A DNA stretch of 64,000 nucleotides from Salvelinus alpinus. Taxonomy: Eukaryota; Chordata; Actinopteri; Salmoniformes; Salmonidae. The stretch lies in NCBI RefSeq assembly GCF_045679555.1, contig NC_092115.1:32739596-32803595 (forward strand), given 5' to 3'. The translations under genes and the position numbers were made by a program. A model generated the notes under the pieces. That model did not search any database. It worked only from the letters and a program-made list of their open reading frames with translations, and was not told where the DNA came from. Below are positions 21,291 through 57,320 of this stretch, one piece after another. Numbering within the stretch: position 1 is the first letter of the stretch; every line of letters starts with the position of its first letter.

Positions 21291-21880
21291 GAAATACAGG
21301 GCCATAACTCAAACAACTGCTCATGTCTCAGAAATACTGTACCCCTTTGCTTTTCTTTCTTTGACTGTGGTAAAAAAAAGAGCCATAATATACACAATAG
21401 ACTTCTAAGGGAAGGGTTCAGCATGCCTGAAATTAAGTTAAGAGAGCAAGAGAGTTTATCTATCCACTGCAGGAAGAAATGTGATAGTTTTAATATTGCT
21501 AAGAGAAACTGACTTTATAGCCTTAGTTTGATTCTGGCAGGGGTGGAGCGTTACAAGTTATCTGCAATGTTTATGGTATACGATGATTTGCTCATTTCAG
21601 GGCAGTTATTTTTAATACTGCAAGTGTATGTGACACTAGCACAGAGCAAGAGTAATGCTCGCTGGGTGGGCGCCAAGTGAGAGGTTGGAAGGGGCTGCAA
21701 CTGGAGAGCCAGTAAAGCTGTACAAGAATGTCGAGCCTGCTCATTTGAAGTTAAAGATAGAGGCAGCAGCACAACCTGTGTCCTGATAGTTTCTAATTTC
21801 AGATATCTGACTGTAGCTAAGCTAACCCCCTTCCAACTGGGGCTGGCTGCTTTTTGTTGTCATGTTTGCCTGGTAGAGAG
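21291..21880. other. unannotated intergenic sequence
   Basis: AT-rich, with no ORF or repeat boundary I can defend. Confidence 0.4.
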
Positions 21881-21883
21881 GGC

Positions 21884-21979
21884 TTTATATACTCTGCACA
21901 GTTGTTATTAAGAATGACAAGCCTTTGGAGTAGCACACAGACAGACAAGGAAACAGAGCACCATGGTACATTCTGAAGG
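21884..21979 (+). promoter_or_regulatory. dtna: candidate TATA promoter and alternative first exon of dtna
   Basis: TTTATATA at 21,884-21,891 is followed about 70 bases later by a good Kozak start, GCACCATGG (ATG at 21,963-21,965). The short frame MVHSE plus two bases ends at a donor, GG|GTATGT (21,979/21,980). Spliced to the acceptor at 30,181, the split codon is GGA and the frame runs straight into the dtna start MIEDRG. Phase compatibility by chance is about one in three, so this remains a hypothesis. Confidence 0.3.
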
Positions 21980-22706
21980 GTATGTTCAACATTGACAAGT
22001 TTGTTATCTCCTGAGTTGTGTTGCTTGTGGTTGTTTTCAATCTTCAACAGGGGAATAGTAGTTTGTGTCAATCTTAGCTATTTATTTCACAGATTTAGAA
22101 TAGCATTCGTAAGGTCAAATACTTGGCACAAGAGCTTGGCTCTGTTCCTTTATGATATGAATTGGCAGTTTGAGTATGTTACAATGTTATTATTAGTTAG
22201 TTAGTTGCTATGTGTTTGTTGTACTATATGAGACTCAAGTAGATTGTGCTTGGATGATTAATGAATGATGAACTCAAAAGTGTTTAACATTGTTGTAACT
22301 TACTTAAACTAAAACTTGACATTACAGACAGATAATGTTTGTTTGCAGTCATCTTTATTGTGTGAATACAGTGTCTAGGAGTGAATGCGCTACTTGCTAC
22401 CAATTTGATCCAGTGTTACCATAGAGGGCGTTACTCTGCAGAGAAGGGTCTTTGTGCAGAAATTGTTTTAATTTTTGTGTATGTGTACAGTACCTTAAAT
22501 TAGCATTTGGCATGAAGCATTTGGAAGTTTCTGCATGTAACCTGAGGCCACTGCATAATATTTGCATATTTATCTAATTATTCGATTAACTTCTACTTCA
22601 TTGGTGAAAAGTGGCCAGTCATAGTAGAAAGAGTATATTGAATCGTTTATAATTTTGTTGTCATTGATGTTTTGCTCCACAAAATCTGGTCCCTTTTAAA
22701 GTGAGA

Positions 22707-22723
22707 GGGGGGGGGGGGGGGGG
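22707..22723 (+). repeat. G17 homopolymer
   Basis: Seventeen consecutive G's, about 150-250 bases upstream of a possible 5' exon. It is G-quadruplex-capable and error-prone in sequencing. Confidence 0.9.
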
Positions 22724-22839
22724 CATTGCACCATGTTTTTTAGGAATGGAGTGACTGGGTTCTTTGCTACCATGGCAACTTACCACATGACTAGGTGTAT
22801 TAGATTTCCTTGGACAGTGTGCAGCGAGGCATAGTGTGA

Positions 22840-22977
22840 GCATTCGCTAGCTCTGCCACTCTGCTGCTGTGAAACGTTCGTCCTTATCTCGCTCAAGTTT
22901 TTCAATGCCCTGTAGGGACTGTCCGCAAGCTACAGTTTTTAAATATTCATTATTTAATATGTCCTGACGGTCACCAG
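22840..22977 (+). promoter_or_regulatory. candidate noncoding 5' exon
   Basis: A moderately GC-rich stretch ends in a consensus donor, CACCAG|GTAAGAAATG at 22,977/22,978, on the dtna strand about 7.2 kb upstream of the first coding exon. There is no long ORF. The start is arbitrary. Only transcript data could confirm it. Confidence 0.25.
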
Positions 22978-23484
22978 GTAAGAAATGATGTGTCATGTTG
23001 CCATTTATTCAAGTGAAAATGGGCAGTGTGAGGTGGTCAAAAGTTATTAGCGTTGATGGAAAAAAAGTTGTGTCAGTCATATCACAGATTATTTTTAGTG
23101 AAGAACTCTTGGTACGAATGATACAGTATCTTGTGGTGATTCAGGCTATGAAGTGAATTGAGATAATAGAGCGTGGATGGTGACGTCAAGTGGATGGTGA
23201 TACAGTACGTAGAGGGTATTGGTGGTGATAACCAAGAGGATAGTAGTGTTGCTGTTGTAGAAGGGGTGTCAGATACTTAGTACTGTAGTGTTTGACTGAA
23301 GGCTTACTAAATGCATGAGACTGTAGCATGTACACTACCGTTCAAAAATGTGGGGTCACTTAGAAATGTCCTTGTTTTCCATGAAAACATACATGAAATG
23401 AGTTGCAAAATGAATAGAAAATATAGTCAAGACGTTGACAAGGTTATAAATAATGATTTTTAATTGAAATAATCGTTGTGACCT

Positions 23485-24228
23485 TCAAATTTTGCTTTCG
23501 TCAAAGAATCCTCCATTTGCAGCAAGTACAGCCTTGCAGACCTTTGGCATTCTAGTTGTCAATTTGTTGAGGTAATCTGAAGAGATTTCACCCCATGCTT
23601 CCTGAAGCACCTCCCACAAGTTGGATTGGCTTGATGGGCACTTCTTACGTACCATACGGTCAAGCTGCTCCCACAACAGATCAATAGGGTTGAGATCCGG
23701 TGACTGTGCTGGCCACCCCATTATAGACAGAATACCAGCTGACTGCTTCTTCCCTAAATAGTTATTGCATAGTTTGGAGCTGTGCTTTGGATCATTCTCT
23801 TGTTGTAGGAGGAAATTGGCTCCAATTAATCGCCGTCCACAGGGTATATAGCATGGCGTTCCAAAATGGAGTGATAGCCTCCCTTCGTCAAGATCCCTTT
23901 TATTCTGTACAAATCTCCCACTTTACCATCCCCAAAGCACCCCCAGACCATCACATTGCCTCCACCATGCTTGACAGATGGCGTCAAGCACTCCTCCAGC
24001 ATCTTTTCATTTTTTCTGCATCTCACAAATGTTCTTCTTTGTGATCCGAACACCTCAAACTTAGATTTGTCTGTCCATAACACTTTTTTCCAATCTTCCT
24101 CTGTCCAGTGTCTGTGTTCTTTTGCCCATCTTAATCTTTTATTTTTATTGGTCGGTCTGAGATATGGCTTTTTCTTTGCAACTCTGCATAGAAGGCCAGC
24201 ATCCCAGAGTCGCCTCTTCACTGTTGAC
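23485..24228 (-). pseudogene. Tc1 transposase C-terminal half (family III)
   Basis: Reads VKRRLWDAGLLCRVAKKKPY, KVLWTDKSKFEVFGSQRR (first catalytic D in TDKS), VKHGGGNVMVWGCF and KGILTKGGYHSILERHA. After a frameshift near 23,820 comes [20 protein letters not shown], where the glutamate of the usual PIExxW is aspartate, giving a DDD-type site. It is interrupted upstream by the hAT insertion, so not functional. Confidence 0.85.
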
Positions 24229-25569
24229 GTTGAGACTAGAGGTTGACCGATTATGATTTTTCAACGCCGATACCGATACCGATTATTGGAGGACCAAAAG
24301 GGTCCGATACCGATTAATCGTCCGATTTTTTAAAATGTATTTGTAATAATGACAATTACAACAATACTGAATGAACACTTATTTTAACTTAATATAATAC
24401 ATCAATAAAATCAATTTAGCCTCAAATAAATAATGAAACATGTTCAATTTGGTTTAAATAATGCAAAAACAAAGTGTTGGAGAAGAAAGTAAAAGTGCAA
24501 TATGTGCCATGTAAGAAAGCTAAATTTTAAGTTCCTTCCTCAGAACATGAGAACATATGAAAGCTGGTGGTTCCTTTTAACATGAGTCTTCAATATTCCC
24601 AGGTAAGAAGTTTTAGGTTGTAGTTATTATAAGAATTATAGGACTATTTCTCTCTATACGATTTGTATTTCATATACCTTTGACTATTGGATGTTCTTAT
24701 AGGCACTTTAGTATTGCCAGTGTAACAGTATAGCTTCCATCCCTCTCCTCGCCGCTACCTGGGCTCGAACCAGGAACACATCGACAACAGCCACCCTCGA
24801 AGCAGTGTTACCCATGCAGAGCAAGGGGAACTACTCCAAGTCTCAGAGCGAGTGACGTTTGAAACGCTATTAGTGCACACCCCGCTAACTAGCTAGCCAT
24901 TTCACATCGGTTACACCAGCCTAATCTCGGGAGTTGATAGGCCTGAATTCATAAACAGCAGAGCTGCTGGCAAAACGCACGAAAGTGCTGTTTGAATGAA
25001 TGCTTACGAGCCTGCTGGTGCCCACCATCGCTCAGTCAGACTGCTCTATCAAATCATAGACTTAATTATAACATAATAACACACAGAAATACGAGCCTTA
25101 GGTCATTAATATGGTCGAATCCGGAAACTATCATCTCGAAAACAAAACATTTATTCTTTCAGTGAAATACGGAACTGTTCCGTATTTTATCTAACGGGTG
25201 GCATCCATCAGTCTAAATATTCCTGTTACATTGCACAACCTTCAATGTTATGTCATAATTACGTAGAATTCTGGCAAATTAGTTCGCAATGAGCCAGGTG
25301 GCCCAAACTGTTGCATATACCCTGACTCTGCGTGAAATGAACGTAAGAGAAGTGACACAATTTCACCTGGTTAATATTGCCTGCTAACCTGGATTTCTTT
25401 TAGCCTAATATGCAGGTTTAAAAATATATACTTCTGTGTATTGATTTTAAGAAAGGCATTGATGTTTATGGTTAGGTACACGTTGGAGCAACGACAGTCC
25501 TTTTTCGCGAATGCGCACTGCGTCGATTATATGCAACGCAGGACACGCTAGATAAACTAGTAATATCAT

Positions 25570-28231
25570 TACATTTACATTTAAGTCATTTAGCAGACGC
25601 TCTTATCCAGAGCGACTTACAAATTGGTGCATTCACCTTATGATATCCAGTGGAACAACCACTTTACAATAGTGCATCTAACTCTTTTAAGGGGGGGGGG
25701 GGTTAGAAGGATTACTTTATCCTATCCTAGGTATTCCTTAAAGAGGTGGGGTTTCAGGTGTCTCCGGAAGGTGGTGATTGACTCCGCTGACCTGGCGTCG
25801 TGAGGGAGTTTGTTCCACCATTGGGGTGCCAGAGCAGCGAACAGTTTTGACTGGGCTGAGCGGGAACTGTACTTCCTCAGAGGTAGGGAGGCGAGCAGGC
25901 CAGAGGTGGATGAACGCAGTGCCCTTGTTTGGGTGTAGGGCCTGATCAGAGCCTGAAGGTACGGAGGTGCCGTTCCCCTCACAGCTCCGTAGGCAAGCAC
26001 CATGGTCTTGTAGCGGATGCGAGCTTCAACTGGAAGCCAGTGGAGAGAGCGGAGGAGCGGGGTAACGTGAGAGAACTTGGGAAAGTTGAACACCAGACGG
26101 GCTGCGGCGTTCTGGATGAGTTGTAGGGGTTTAATGGCACAGGCAGGGAGCCCAGCCAACAGCGAGTTGCAGTAATCCAGACGGGAGATGACAAGTGCCT
26201 GGATTAGGACCTGCGCCGCTTCCTGCGTGAGGCAGGGTCGTACTCTGCGAATGTTGTAGAGCATGAACCTACAGGAACGGGTCACCGCCTTGATGTTAGT
26301 TGAGAACGACAGGGTGTTGTCCAGGATCACGCCAAGGTTCTTAGCACTCTGGGAGGAGGACACAATGGAGTTGTCAACCGTGATGGCGAGATCATGGAAC
26401 GGGCAGTCCTTCCCCGGGAGGAAGAGCAGCTCCGTCTTGCCGAGGTTCAGCTTGAGGTGGTGATCCGTCATCCACACTGATATGTCTGCCAGACATGCAG
26501 AGATGCGATTCACCACCTGGTTATCAGAGGGGGGAAAGGAGAAGATTAATTGTGTGTCGTCTGCATAGCAATGATAGGAGAGACCATGTGAGGATATGAC
26601 AAAGCCAAGTGACTTGGTGTATAGCGAGAATAGGAGAGGGCCTAGAACAGAGCCCTGGGGGACACCAGTGGTGAGAGCACGTGGTGCGGAGACAGATTCT
26701 CGCCACGCCACCTGGTAAGAGCGACCTGTCAGGTAGGACGCAATCCAAGCGTGGGCCGCGCCGGAGATGCCCAGCTCGGAGAGGGTGGAGAGGAGGATCT
26801 GATGGTTCACAGTATCAAAGGCAGCCGATAGGTCTAGAAGGATGAGAGCAGAGGAGAGAGAGTTAGCTTTAGCAGTGCGGAGCGCCTCCGTGACACAGAG
26901 AAGAGCAGTCTCAGTTGAATGACTAGTCTTGAAACCTGACTGATTTGGATCAAGAAGGTCATTCTGAGAGAGATAGCAGGAGAGCTGGCCAAGGACGGCA
27001 CGTTCAAGAGTTTTGGAGAGAAAAGAAAGAAGGGATACTGGTCTGTAGTTGTTGACATCGGAGGGATCGAGTGTAGGTTTTTTCAGAAGGGGTGCAACTC
27101 TCGCTCTCTTGAAGACGGAAGGGACGTAGCCAGCGGTCAAGGATGAGTTGATGAGCGAGGTGAGGTAAGGGAGAAGGTCTCCGGAAATGGTCTGGAGAAG
27201 AGAGGAGGGGATAGGGTCAAGCGGGCAGGTTGTTGGGCGGCCGGCCGTCACAAGACGCGAGATTTCATCTGGAGAGAGAGGGGAGAAAGAGGTCAAAGCA
27301 CAGGGTAGGGCAGTGTGAGCAGAACCAGCGGTGTCGTTTGACTTAGCAAACGAGGATCGGATGTCGTCGACCTTCTTTTCAAAATGGTTGACGAAGTCAT
27401 CAGCAGAGAGGGAGGAGGGGGGAGGAGGGGGAGGAGGATTCAGGAGGGAGGAGAAGGTGGCAAAGAGCTTCCTAGGGTTAGAGGCAGATGCTTGGAATTT
27501 AGAGTGGTAGAAATTGGCTTTAGCAGCAGAGACAGAAGAGGAGAATGTAGAGAGGAGGGAGTGAAAGGATGCCAGGTCCGCAGGGAGGCGAGTTTTCCTC
27601 CATTTCCGCTCGGCTGCCCGGAGCCCTGTTCTGTGAGCTCGCAATGAGTCGTCGAGCCACGGAGCAGGAGGGGAGGACCGAGCCGGCCTGGAGGATAGGG
27701 GACATAGAGAGTCAAAGGATGCAGAAAGGGAGGAGAGGAGGGTTGAGGAGGCAGAATCAGGAGATAGGTTGGAGAAGGTTTGAGCAGAGGGAAGAGATGA
27801 TAGGATGGAAGAGGAGAGAGTAGCGGGGGAGAGAGAGCGAAGGTTGGGACGGCGCGATACCATCCGAGTAGGGGCAGTGTGGGAAGTGTTAGATGAGAGC
27901 GAGAGGGAAAAGGATACAAGGTAGTGGTCGGAGACTTGGAGGGGAGTTGCAATGAGATTAGTGGAAGAACAGCATCTAGTAAAGATGAGGTCAAGCGTAT
28001 TGCCTGCCTTGTGAGTAGGGGGGGAAGGTGAGAGGGTGAGGTCAAAAGAGGAGAGGAGTGGAAAGAAGGAGGCAGAGAGGAATGAGTCAAAGGTAGACGT
28101 GGGGAGGTTAAAGTCACCCAGAACTGTGAGAGGTGAGCCATCCTCAGGAAAGGAACTTATCAGGGCGTCAAGCTCATTGATGAACTCTCCAAGGGAACCT
28201 GGAGGGCGATAAATGATAAGGATGTTAAGCT
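25570..28231 (-). mobile_element. L2-type LINE, 5'-truncated, recent-looking
   Basis: Copy 2 of the host hAT gives the empty site (AATATCATCAACC near 63,110). Here the site is split by 2,662 bases, with TCAT at 25,566-25,569 and 28,232-28,235 as the probable target duplication. The minus-strand 3' end is the widespread fish L2 tail (GTCGCTCTGGATAAGAGCGT then CTGCTAAATGACTTAAATG and TAAATGTA repeats). The frame is uninterrupted throughout, unlike the other LINEs here. Confidence 0.93.
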
Positions 28232-28235
28232 TCAT
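25722..28235 (-). CDS. L2 LINE ORF2: endonuclease (partial) and reverse transcriptase
   Basis: An open frame of about 838 codons. The N-terminal part is the second half of an APE-type endonuclease (YRPPGSLGEF, TVLGDFNLP, HKAGNTLDLIFT, VSDHYLVSF), followed by a Ser/Pro-rich linker. The RT domain has LLDLSAAFDTVNHQILL, TTGVPQGSVLGPLLFSLYT, HCYADDTQLIFSFPP (YADD catalytic pair), LKLNLGKTELLFLPG and SAKNLGVILDN. The C-terminal domain ends RHLKPHLFKEYLG. The first half of the endonuclease is missing, and the ATG (28,235-28,233) falls in the target duplication, so this is a 5'-truncated retrocopy and cannot be a full ORF2. Confidence 0.93.
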   Translation of the reverse strand: MKLNILIIYRPPGSLGEFINELDALISSFPEDGSPLTVLGDFNLPTSTFDSFLSASFFPLLSSFDLTLSPSPPTHKAGNTLDLIFTRCCSSTNLIATPLQVSDHYLVSFSLSLSSNTSHTAPTRMVSRRPNLRSLSPATLSSSILSSLPSAQTFSNLSPDSASSTLLSSLSASFDSLCPLSSRPARSSPPAPWLDDSLRAHRTGLRAAERKWRKTRLPADLASFHSLLSTFSSSVSAAKANFYHSKFQASASNPRKLFATFSSLLNPPPPPPPSSLSADDFVNHFEKKVDDIRSSFAKSNDTAGSAHTALPCALTSFSPLSPDEISRLVTAGRPTTCPLDPIPSSLLQTISGDLLPYLTSLINSSLTAGYVPSVFKRARVAPLLKKPTLDPSDVNNYRPVSLLSFLSKTLERAVLGQLSCYLSQNDLLDPNQSGFKTSHSTETALLCVTEALRTAKANSLSSALILLDLSAAFDTVNHQILLSTLSELGISGAAHAWIASYLTGRSYQVAWRESVSAPRALTTGVPQGSVLGPLLFSLYTKSLGFVISSHGLSYHCYADDTQLIFSFPPSDNQVVNRISACLADISVWMTDHHLKLNLGKTELLFLPGKDCPFHDLAITVDNSIVSSSQSAKNLGVILDNTLSFSTNIKAVTRSCRFMLYNIRRVRPCLTQEAAQVLIQALVISRLDYCNSLLAGLPACAIKPLQLIQNAAARLVFNFPKFSHVTPLLRSLHWLPVEARIRYKTMVLAYGAVRGTAPPYLQALIRPYTQTRALRSSTSGLLASLPLRKYSSRSAQSKLFAALAPQWWNKLPHDARSAESITTFRRHLKPHLFKEYLG

Positions 28236-28344
28236 CAACCATGTGTAGTTATAACTAGTGATTATGATTGATTGATTGATTGTTTTTTATAAGATAAGTT
28301 TAATGCTAGCTAGCAACTTACCTTGGCTTCTTACTGCATTTGCG

Positions 28345-28553
28345 TAACAGGCGGGCTCCTCGTGAGGCAGGTGGTTAGAGCGTTGGACTAGTTAACCGTA
28401 AGGTTGCAAGATTGAATCCCTGAGCTGACAAGGTAAAAATCTGTCGTTCTGCCCCTGAACAAGGCAGTTAACCCATCGTTCCTAGGCCGTCATTGAAAAT
28501 AAGAATGTGTTCTTAACTGACTTGCCTAGTTAAATAAAGGTGTTAAAAAAAAT
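28345..28553 (+). mobile_element. tRNA-derived SINE, type B, inside the hAT element
   Basis: Head: GGCAGGTGGTTAGAGCGTTG and TTGCAAGATTGAATCCCTGA. Body: CTGCCCCTGAACAAGGCAGT. Tail: TTGCCTAGTTAAATAAAGG. The same SINE is at the same internal position of hAT copy 2 (63,210-63,436), so it was there before the hAT multiplied. Confidence 0.92.
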
Positions 28554-28658
28554 AAAAAAACAGCATCCAAAAATACCGATTTCCGATTGTTATGAAAACT
28601 TGAAATCGGCCCTAATTAATCGGCCATTCCGATTAATCGGTCGACCTCTAGTTGAGAT

Positions 28659-28952
28659 TGGTGTTTTGTGGGTACTATTTAATGAAGCTGTCAGTTGAGG
28701 ACTTGTGAGGCGTCTGTTTCTCAAACTAGACACTCGAATGTACTTGTCCTCTTGTTCAGTTGTGCACCGGGGCCTCCCACTCCTCTTTCTATTCTGGTTA
28801 GAGCCGGTTTGCCTTGTTCTGTGAAGGGAGTAGTACACAGCATTGTACGAGATCTTCAGTTTCTTGGCAATTTCTCGCATGGAATGGCCTTCATTTCTCA
28901 GAACAAGAATAGACTGATGAGTTTCAGAAGAAAGTTCTTTGTTTCTGGCCAT
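28659..28952 (-). pseudogene. Tc1 transposase N-terminal part (family III)
   Basis: Starts MARNKELSSETHQSILVLRN then EGHSMREIAKKLKISYNAVY, the paired-like helix-turn-helix, followed by a GRPRCTTEQEDKYIRVSSLR block. The frame is cut at the hAT insertion after STHKTPIST. The C-terminal half lies at 23,485-24,228. Confidence 0.88.
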
Positions 28953-29346
28953 TTTGAGCCTGTAATCAAACCCACAAATGGTGATGCTCCAGATACTCAA
29001 CTAGTCTAAAGAAGGCCAGTTTTATTGCTTCTTTAATCAACACAACAGTTTTCAGCTGTGCTAACATAATTGCAAAAGGGTTTTCTAACGATCAATTAGC
29101 CTTTTAAAATGATAAACTTGGATTAGCTAACACAACGTGCCATTGGAACACAGGAGTGATGGTTACTGATAATGAGCCTCTGTACGCCTATGCAGATATT
29201 CCAGCAACAATAGTCATTTACAACATTAACAATGTCTAAACTCTTTTTCTGATCAATTTGATGTTATTTTAATGGACAAAAAATTTGCTTTTCTTTCAAA
29301 AACAAGGACATTTCTAAGTGACCCCAAACTTTTGAACGGTAGTGTA

Positions 29347-30181
29347 CATTACATGATAGTAGTTGCGGCTGAACAGTAGCACTACTATGAGTAATACTAC
29401 AACTACTAAAGCTGTTGAGTTAGTAGTGTTACGTTCATGTATTGTTTTTGTAAAATGACCCCCTGGGAAGCAATATTGTATTGTCTGCACACAACAATGA
29501 CCTAATCATTGATCCATTACAAAAGTGTCACTATTAGGACTCAAGTACTGAAAGAATAAAAAAAAATGTATTCTTTTCATTCAAACTGTCATGGCCCAGT
29601 GAGTGTAATCATGCTAAGTCATTACTCATGAATAGTTTTAAGAAACCAATAACTAGCCTACTGAATTTGCTGCACTCGTTATGTCTAGGGGTATTAGGCC
29701 TAGCTACATGGTCTGTTACCTGAATGAATGGCTGCTTGAATGTGAGAAATCAGTGTTTGAGGACCGTGTTGGATGCACATGTGCCCAGGGAGACAGCAAC
29801 CTTACCTTGGTCCAAGGCTAGCTCTGTCTCTCTTGACCTCTTGGTTGGCCAGTCCAAGCAGATTATTATTTGCTCAGATGATGACAAAACGGAAATATGT
29901 ACAAAAAGGAAAAACACCAAAGGCATGCCCAAACTAAAGACTCAAAAACAAACGGAAAGCCTGATGGCCACCAAGCAAAAGCAGCAGCTTCGTGGCTTGC
30001 AAGCTGGGACATTGACTGACAATCCTAATTGACAGTACCTGATATGCTTATCGAGCTTTGGCTCAGCACTTAGACACTGCCACCTGGGGGATGGAGTGTG
30101 GAAGTGTGTCCTGGATAGTGTGTTTGTCTATGTCCTAACACTAACCTTCCCTCATATCATCTGTTTTCCTCTCCTGATCAG
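29347..30181 (+). other. sequence immediately upstream of the first dtna coding exon
   Basis: No repeat boundary is recognised. A 102-codon ORF (29,724-30,032) has no recognisable motif and is probably chance. The stretch ends in a pyrimidine-rich acceptor, TTTTCCTCTCCTGATCAG, at 30,181. Confidence 0.45.
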
Positions 30182-30182
30182 A

Positions 30183-55576
<25,394 letters not shown>

Positions 55577-57320
55577 CCATGTTGAACCAGTTTTGTGGTA
55601 AGTAGCCTAATTCATTTCTCTGTCGTCTTCTACCTCTTCTCACAATTTGAAATATATTGTTTCTCACTACACTATATGCCAACTCAGATGGGCAGAGTAT
55701 TTAACTCCCTATCCTCTGAACAGGTAAACAATATGCAAAGCAACAAAAGTAGAAAAACACTGGAAGATGGATGAGAAGAGAAGGCACAGAGAGGCTTATG
55801 AGGAGATGATGGTCCACGCGCATGCATGATCTCCAAGTCAAGCTGAAGAAGAAGTGACAGGAAGGAAGGATCAAAGTTATGACACTGCTAAATCCAACAA
55901 TAGAATACATAGTTATATTATGTAAAGATCTATTTTTAAAACCAACAGCATATTTAAGTGAATACTGTGAACTGATATGGAGAGATCATATAACAGCAGA
56001 GCTGTCTATTATACCACCGGTGCCATAAAATCAAGTAACTTTATTGGGAATTATTTGTTGATTTTGAATCATATTATGTTTAGGTAAGAGCTGTTGAAGA
56101 ATTGTGCAAGTATATGTTGTAGGTGTATGGTGGACAAACCAGGCCGTTGTGTTTCAGTGAGATTGCTTTTGAATCCAAATATTAACCTGGTTGATGTGTA
56201 AACTGAGGCACAACTGTCTATAACCTAGAGGTTAGCTATAGTATGTCTGACCCCTATGACCAGGTTGGCCTACCAGTCCAAGGATTTTTAACTACTGGTG
56301 TTGTTTGGCTTTTGTATGTGTTGTTTGACCTTTTATCTTTGCTTTTAACCAATTGAAAGAGTGGCTTGTCAGAGAATGTATTTCTTTTGACATATCTCAT
56401 ATTGTGTGCACTGCCTTAGCTGATTAGCCTAGCTCACCTTTGGATGGGGTACAGACAAACCTTCAATGCAACATATCGCTAACATTGTTTCTGCCACTGT
56501 TAAAATGTAAATGTTCATCACTGTCAAAATCACATTGTTTAATTCACCCATAAATATTGCCTAGTAGTTAATAGTACTAGCTATTAGTAAGAACTTTGTG
56601 GCAGAAGGACAATGTTATTTATATCTTCTGTATTTTGTGTTTGCCACGTTGCATATTTAATTGAATTCCACCTGGTGTATTGAGCCTGTAGGTGATACTA
56701 AGCGAATGAGACCGTATAGGAAGAACAAGCTGAACCTATGATAATTCTGATGCTGGAAAGTGTTATTGTCTACTGAGGGATTTAGTTAACTAATAGCTAT
56801 ATGTTGATGAAGAGTTATAGTTGAGTTTATTTTATTAATACCTGCTTGAGATTTAAAGATGTGATGACAGACATGAAATTGGAGTAGGAAGTACAATACC
56901 TTAAAGAAGAATAGAATGGAAAACATTGTTCATAGCACTTCAGATTCAAAGGTTTACACTTGCAAGAACGGAGAACATTGTTTGTTTACCATGTTTCAGA
57001 ATCAATATCTACTGTCTTACCATAGATTTTGAAGTTGCTTTGTCATTTAAATGTTCTGACCAAATTATTAGCGTTTTTCTGCTCACTCACACACAAATCT
57101 CTCTCAAACATACACTCAAAGACGCTCACAGTCACACTCTTGATACCTGAGCTCAGTGTGTGTAAAATGTTACCCAGTCACTTTAAAAGAAGTGGTGCAA
57201 GCCAATTTTAAATCATAAATGTGTGAAATATATGTAGTATGATTTTTGAGCTAGTTCATATCAGTGATTTTGCATGTTGGTGATGATGCATAATAAAGAA
57301 TTGACACAACATGAGAATGT
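55577..57320 (+). other. dtna: dtna 3' UTR
   Basis: No ORF or repeat recognised. Probably spliced at 55,597 to about 55,724 and ending after the AATAAA at 57,292-57,297. Length about 1.6 kb after splicing, plausible for dtna; the exact cleavage site is not visible. Confidence 0.6.
57292..57297 (+). terminator. dtna: polyadenylation signal for dtna
   Basis: AATAAA in an AT-rich 3' UTR, followed about 20-30 bases later by TG-rich sequence (GAGAATGTTGTCTCTATGAG). First good signal downstream of the stop. Confidence 0.6.

Larger units (their letters stand above)
24237..28650. mobile_element. hAT-type element copy 1, containing an L2 LINE
   Basis: Ends TAGAGGTTGACCGATTATG and AATCGGTCGACCTCTA are inverted, with GCCGATACCGAT/AATCGG words continuing inside. 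Flanks are GTTGAGAC (24,229-24,236) and GTTGAGAT (28,651-28,658), an 8-bp duplication with one mismatch, as expected for hAT. The LINE-free length is about 1.75 kb, matching copy 2 at 61,788-63,533. The interior has no transposase; it includes a reverse tRNA-like segment (GGGCTCGAACCAGG, about 24,762) and a SINE near its right end. Confidence 0.9.
23331..29346 (-). mobile_element. Tc1-like transposon, family III, split by a hAT element
   Basis: Inverted ends: TACACTACCGTTCAAAAATG at 23,331 and, read from the right end at 29,346, TACACTACCGTTCAAAAGTT, both with TA. The minus-strand transposase is split: the N-terminal part at 28,659-28,952 and the C-terminal part at 23,485-24,228. The 4.4-kb interruption is the hAT element with its own LINE. 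Removing the insert leaves a typical 1.6-kb Tc1. Confidence 0.93.

Noticed and set aside
24735-24910. tRNA gene in the hAT elements
   Set aside because: GGGCTCGAACCAGG is a reversed B-box of a tRNA-derived SINE; no complete cloverleaf, and it is repeated at 62,290 as part of the hAT.
27384-27823. Plus-strand ORFs within the L2 LINE
   Set aside because: Shadows of the minus-strand ORF2 in a purine-rich stretch.
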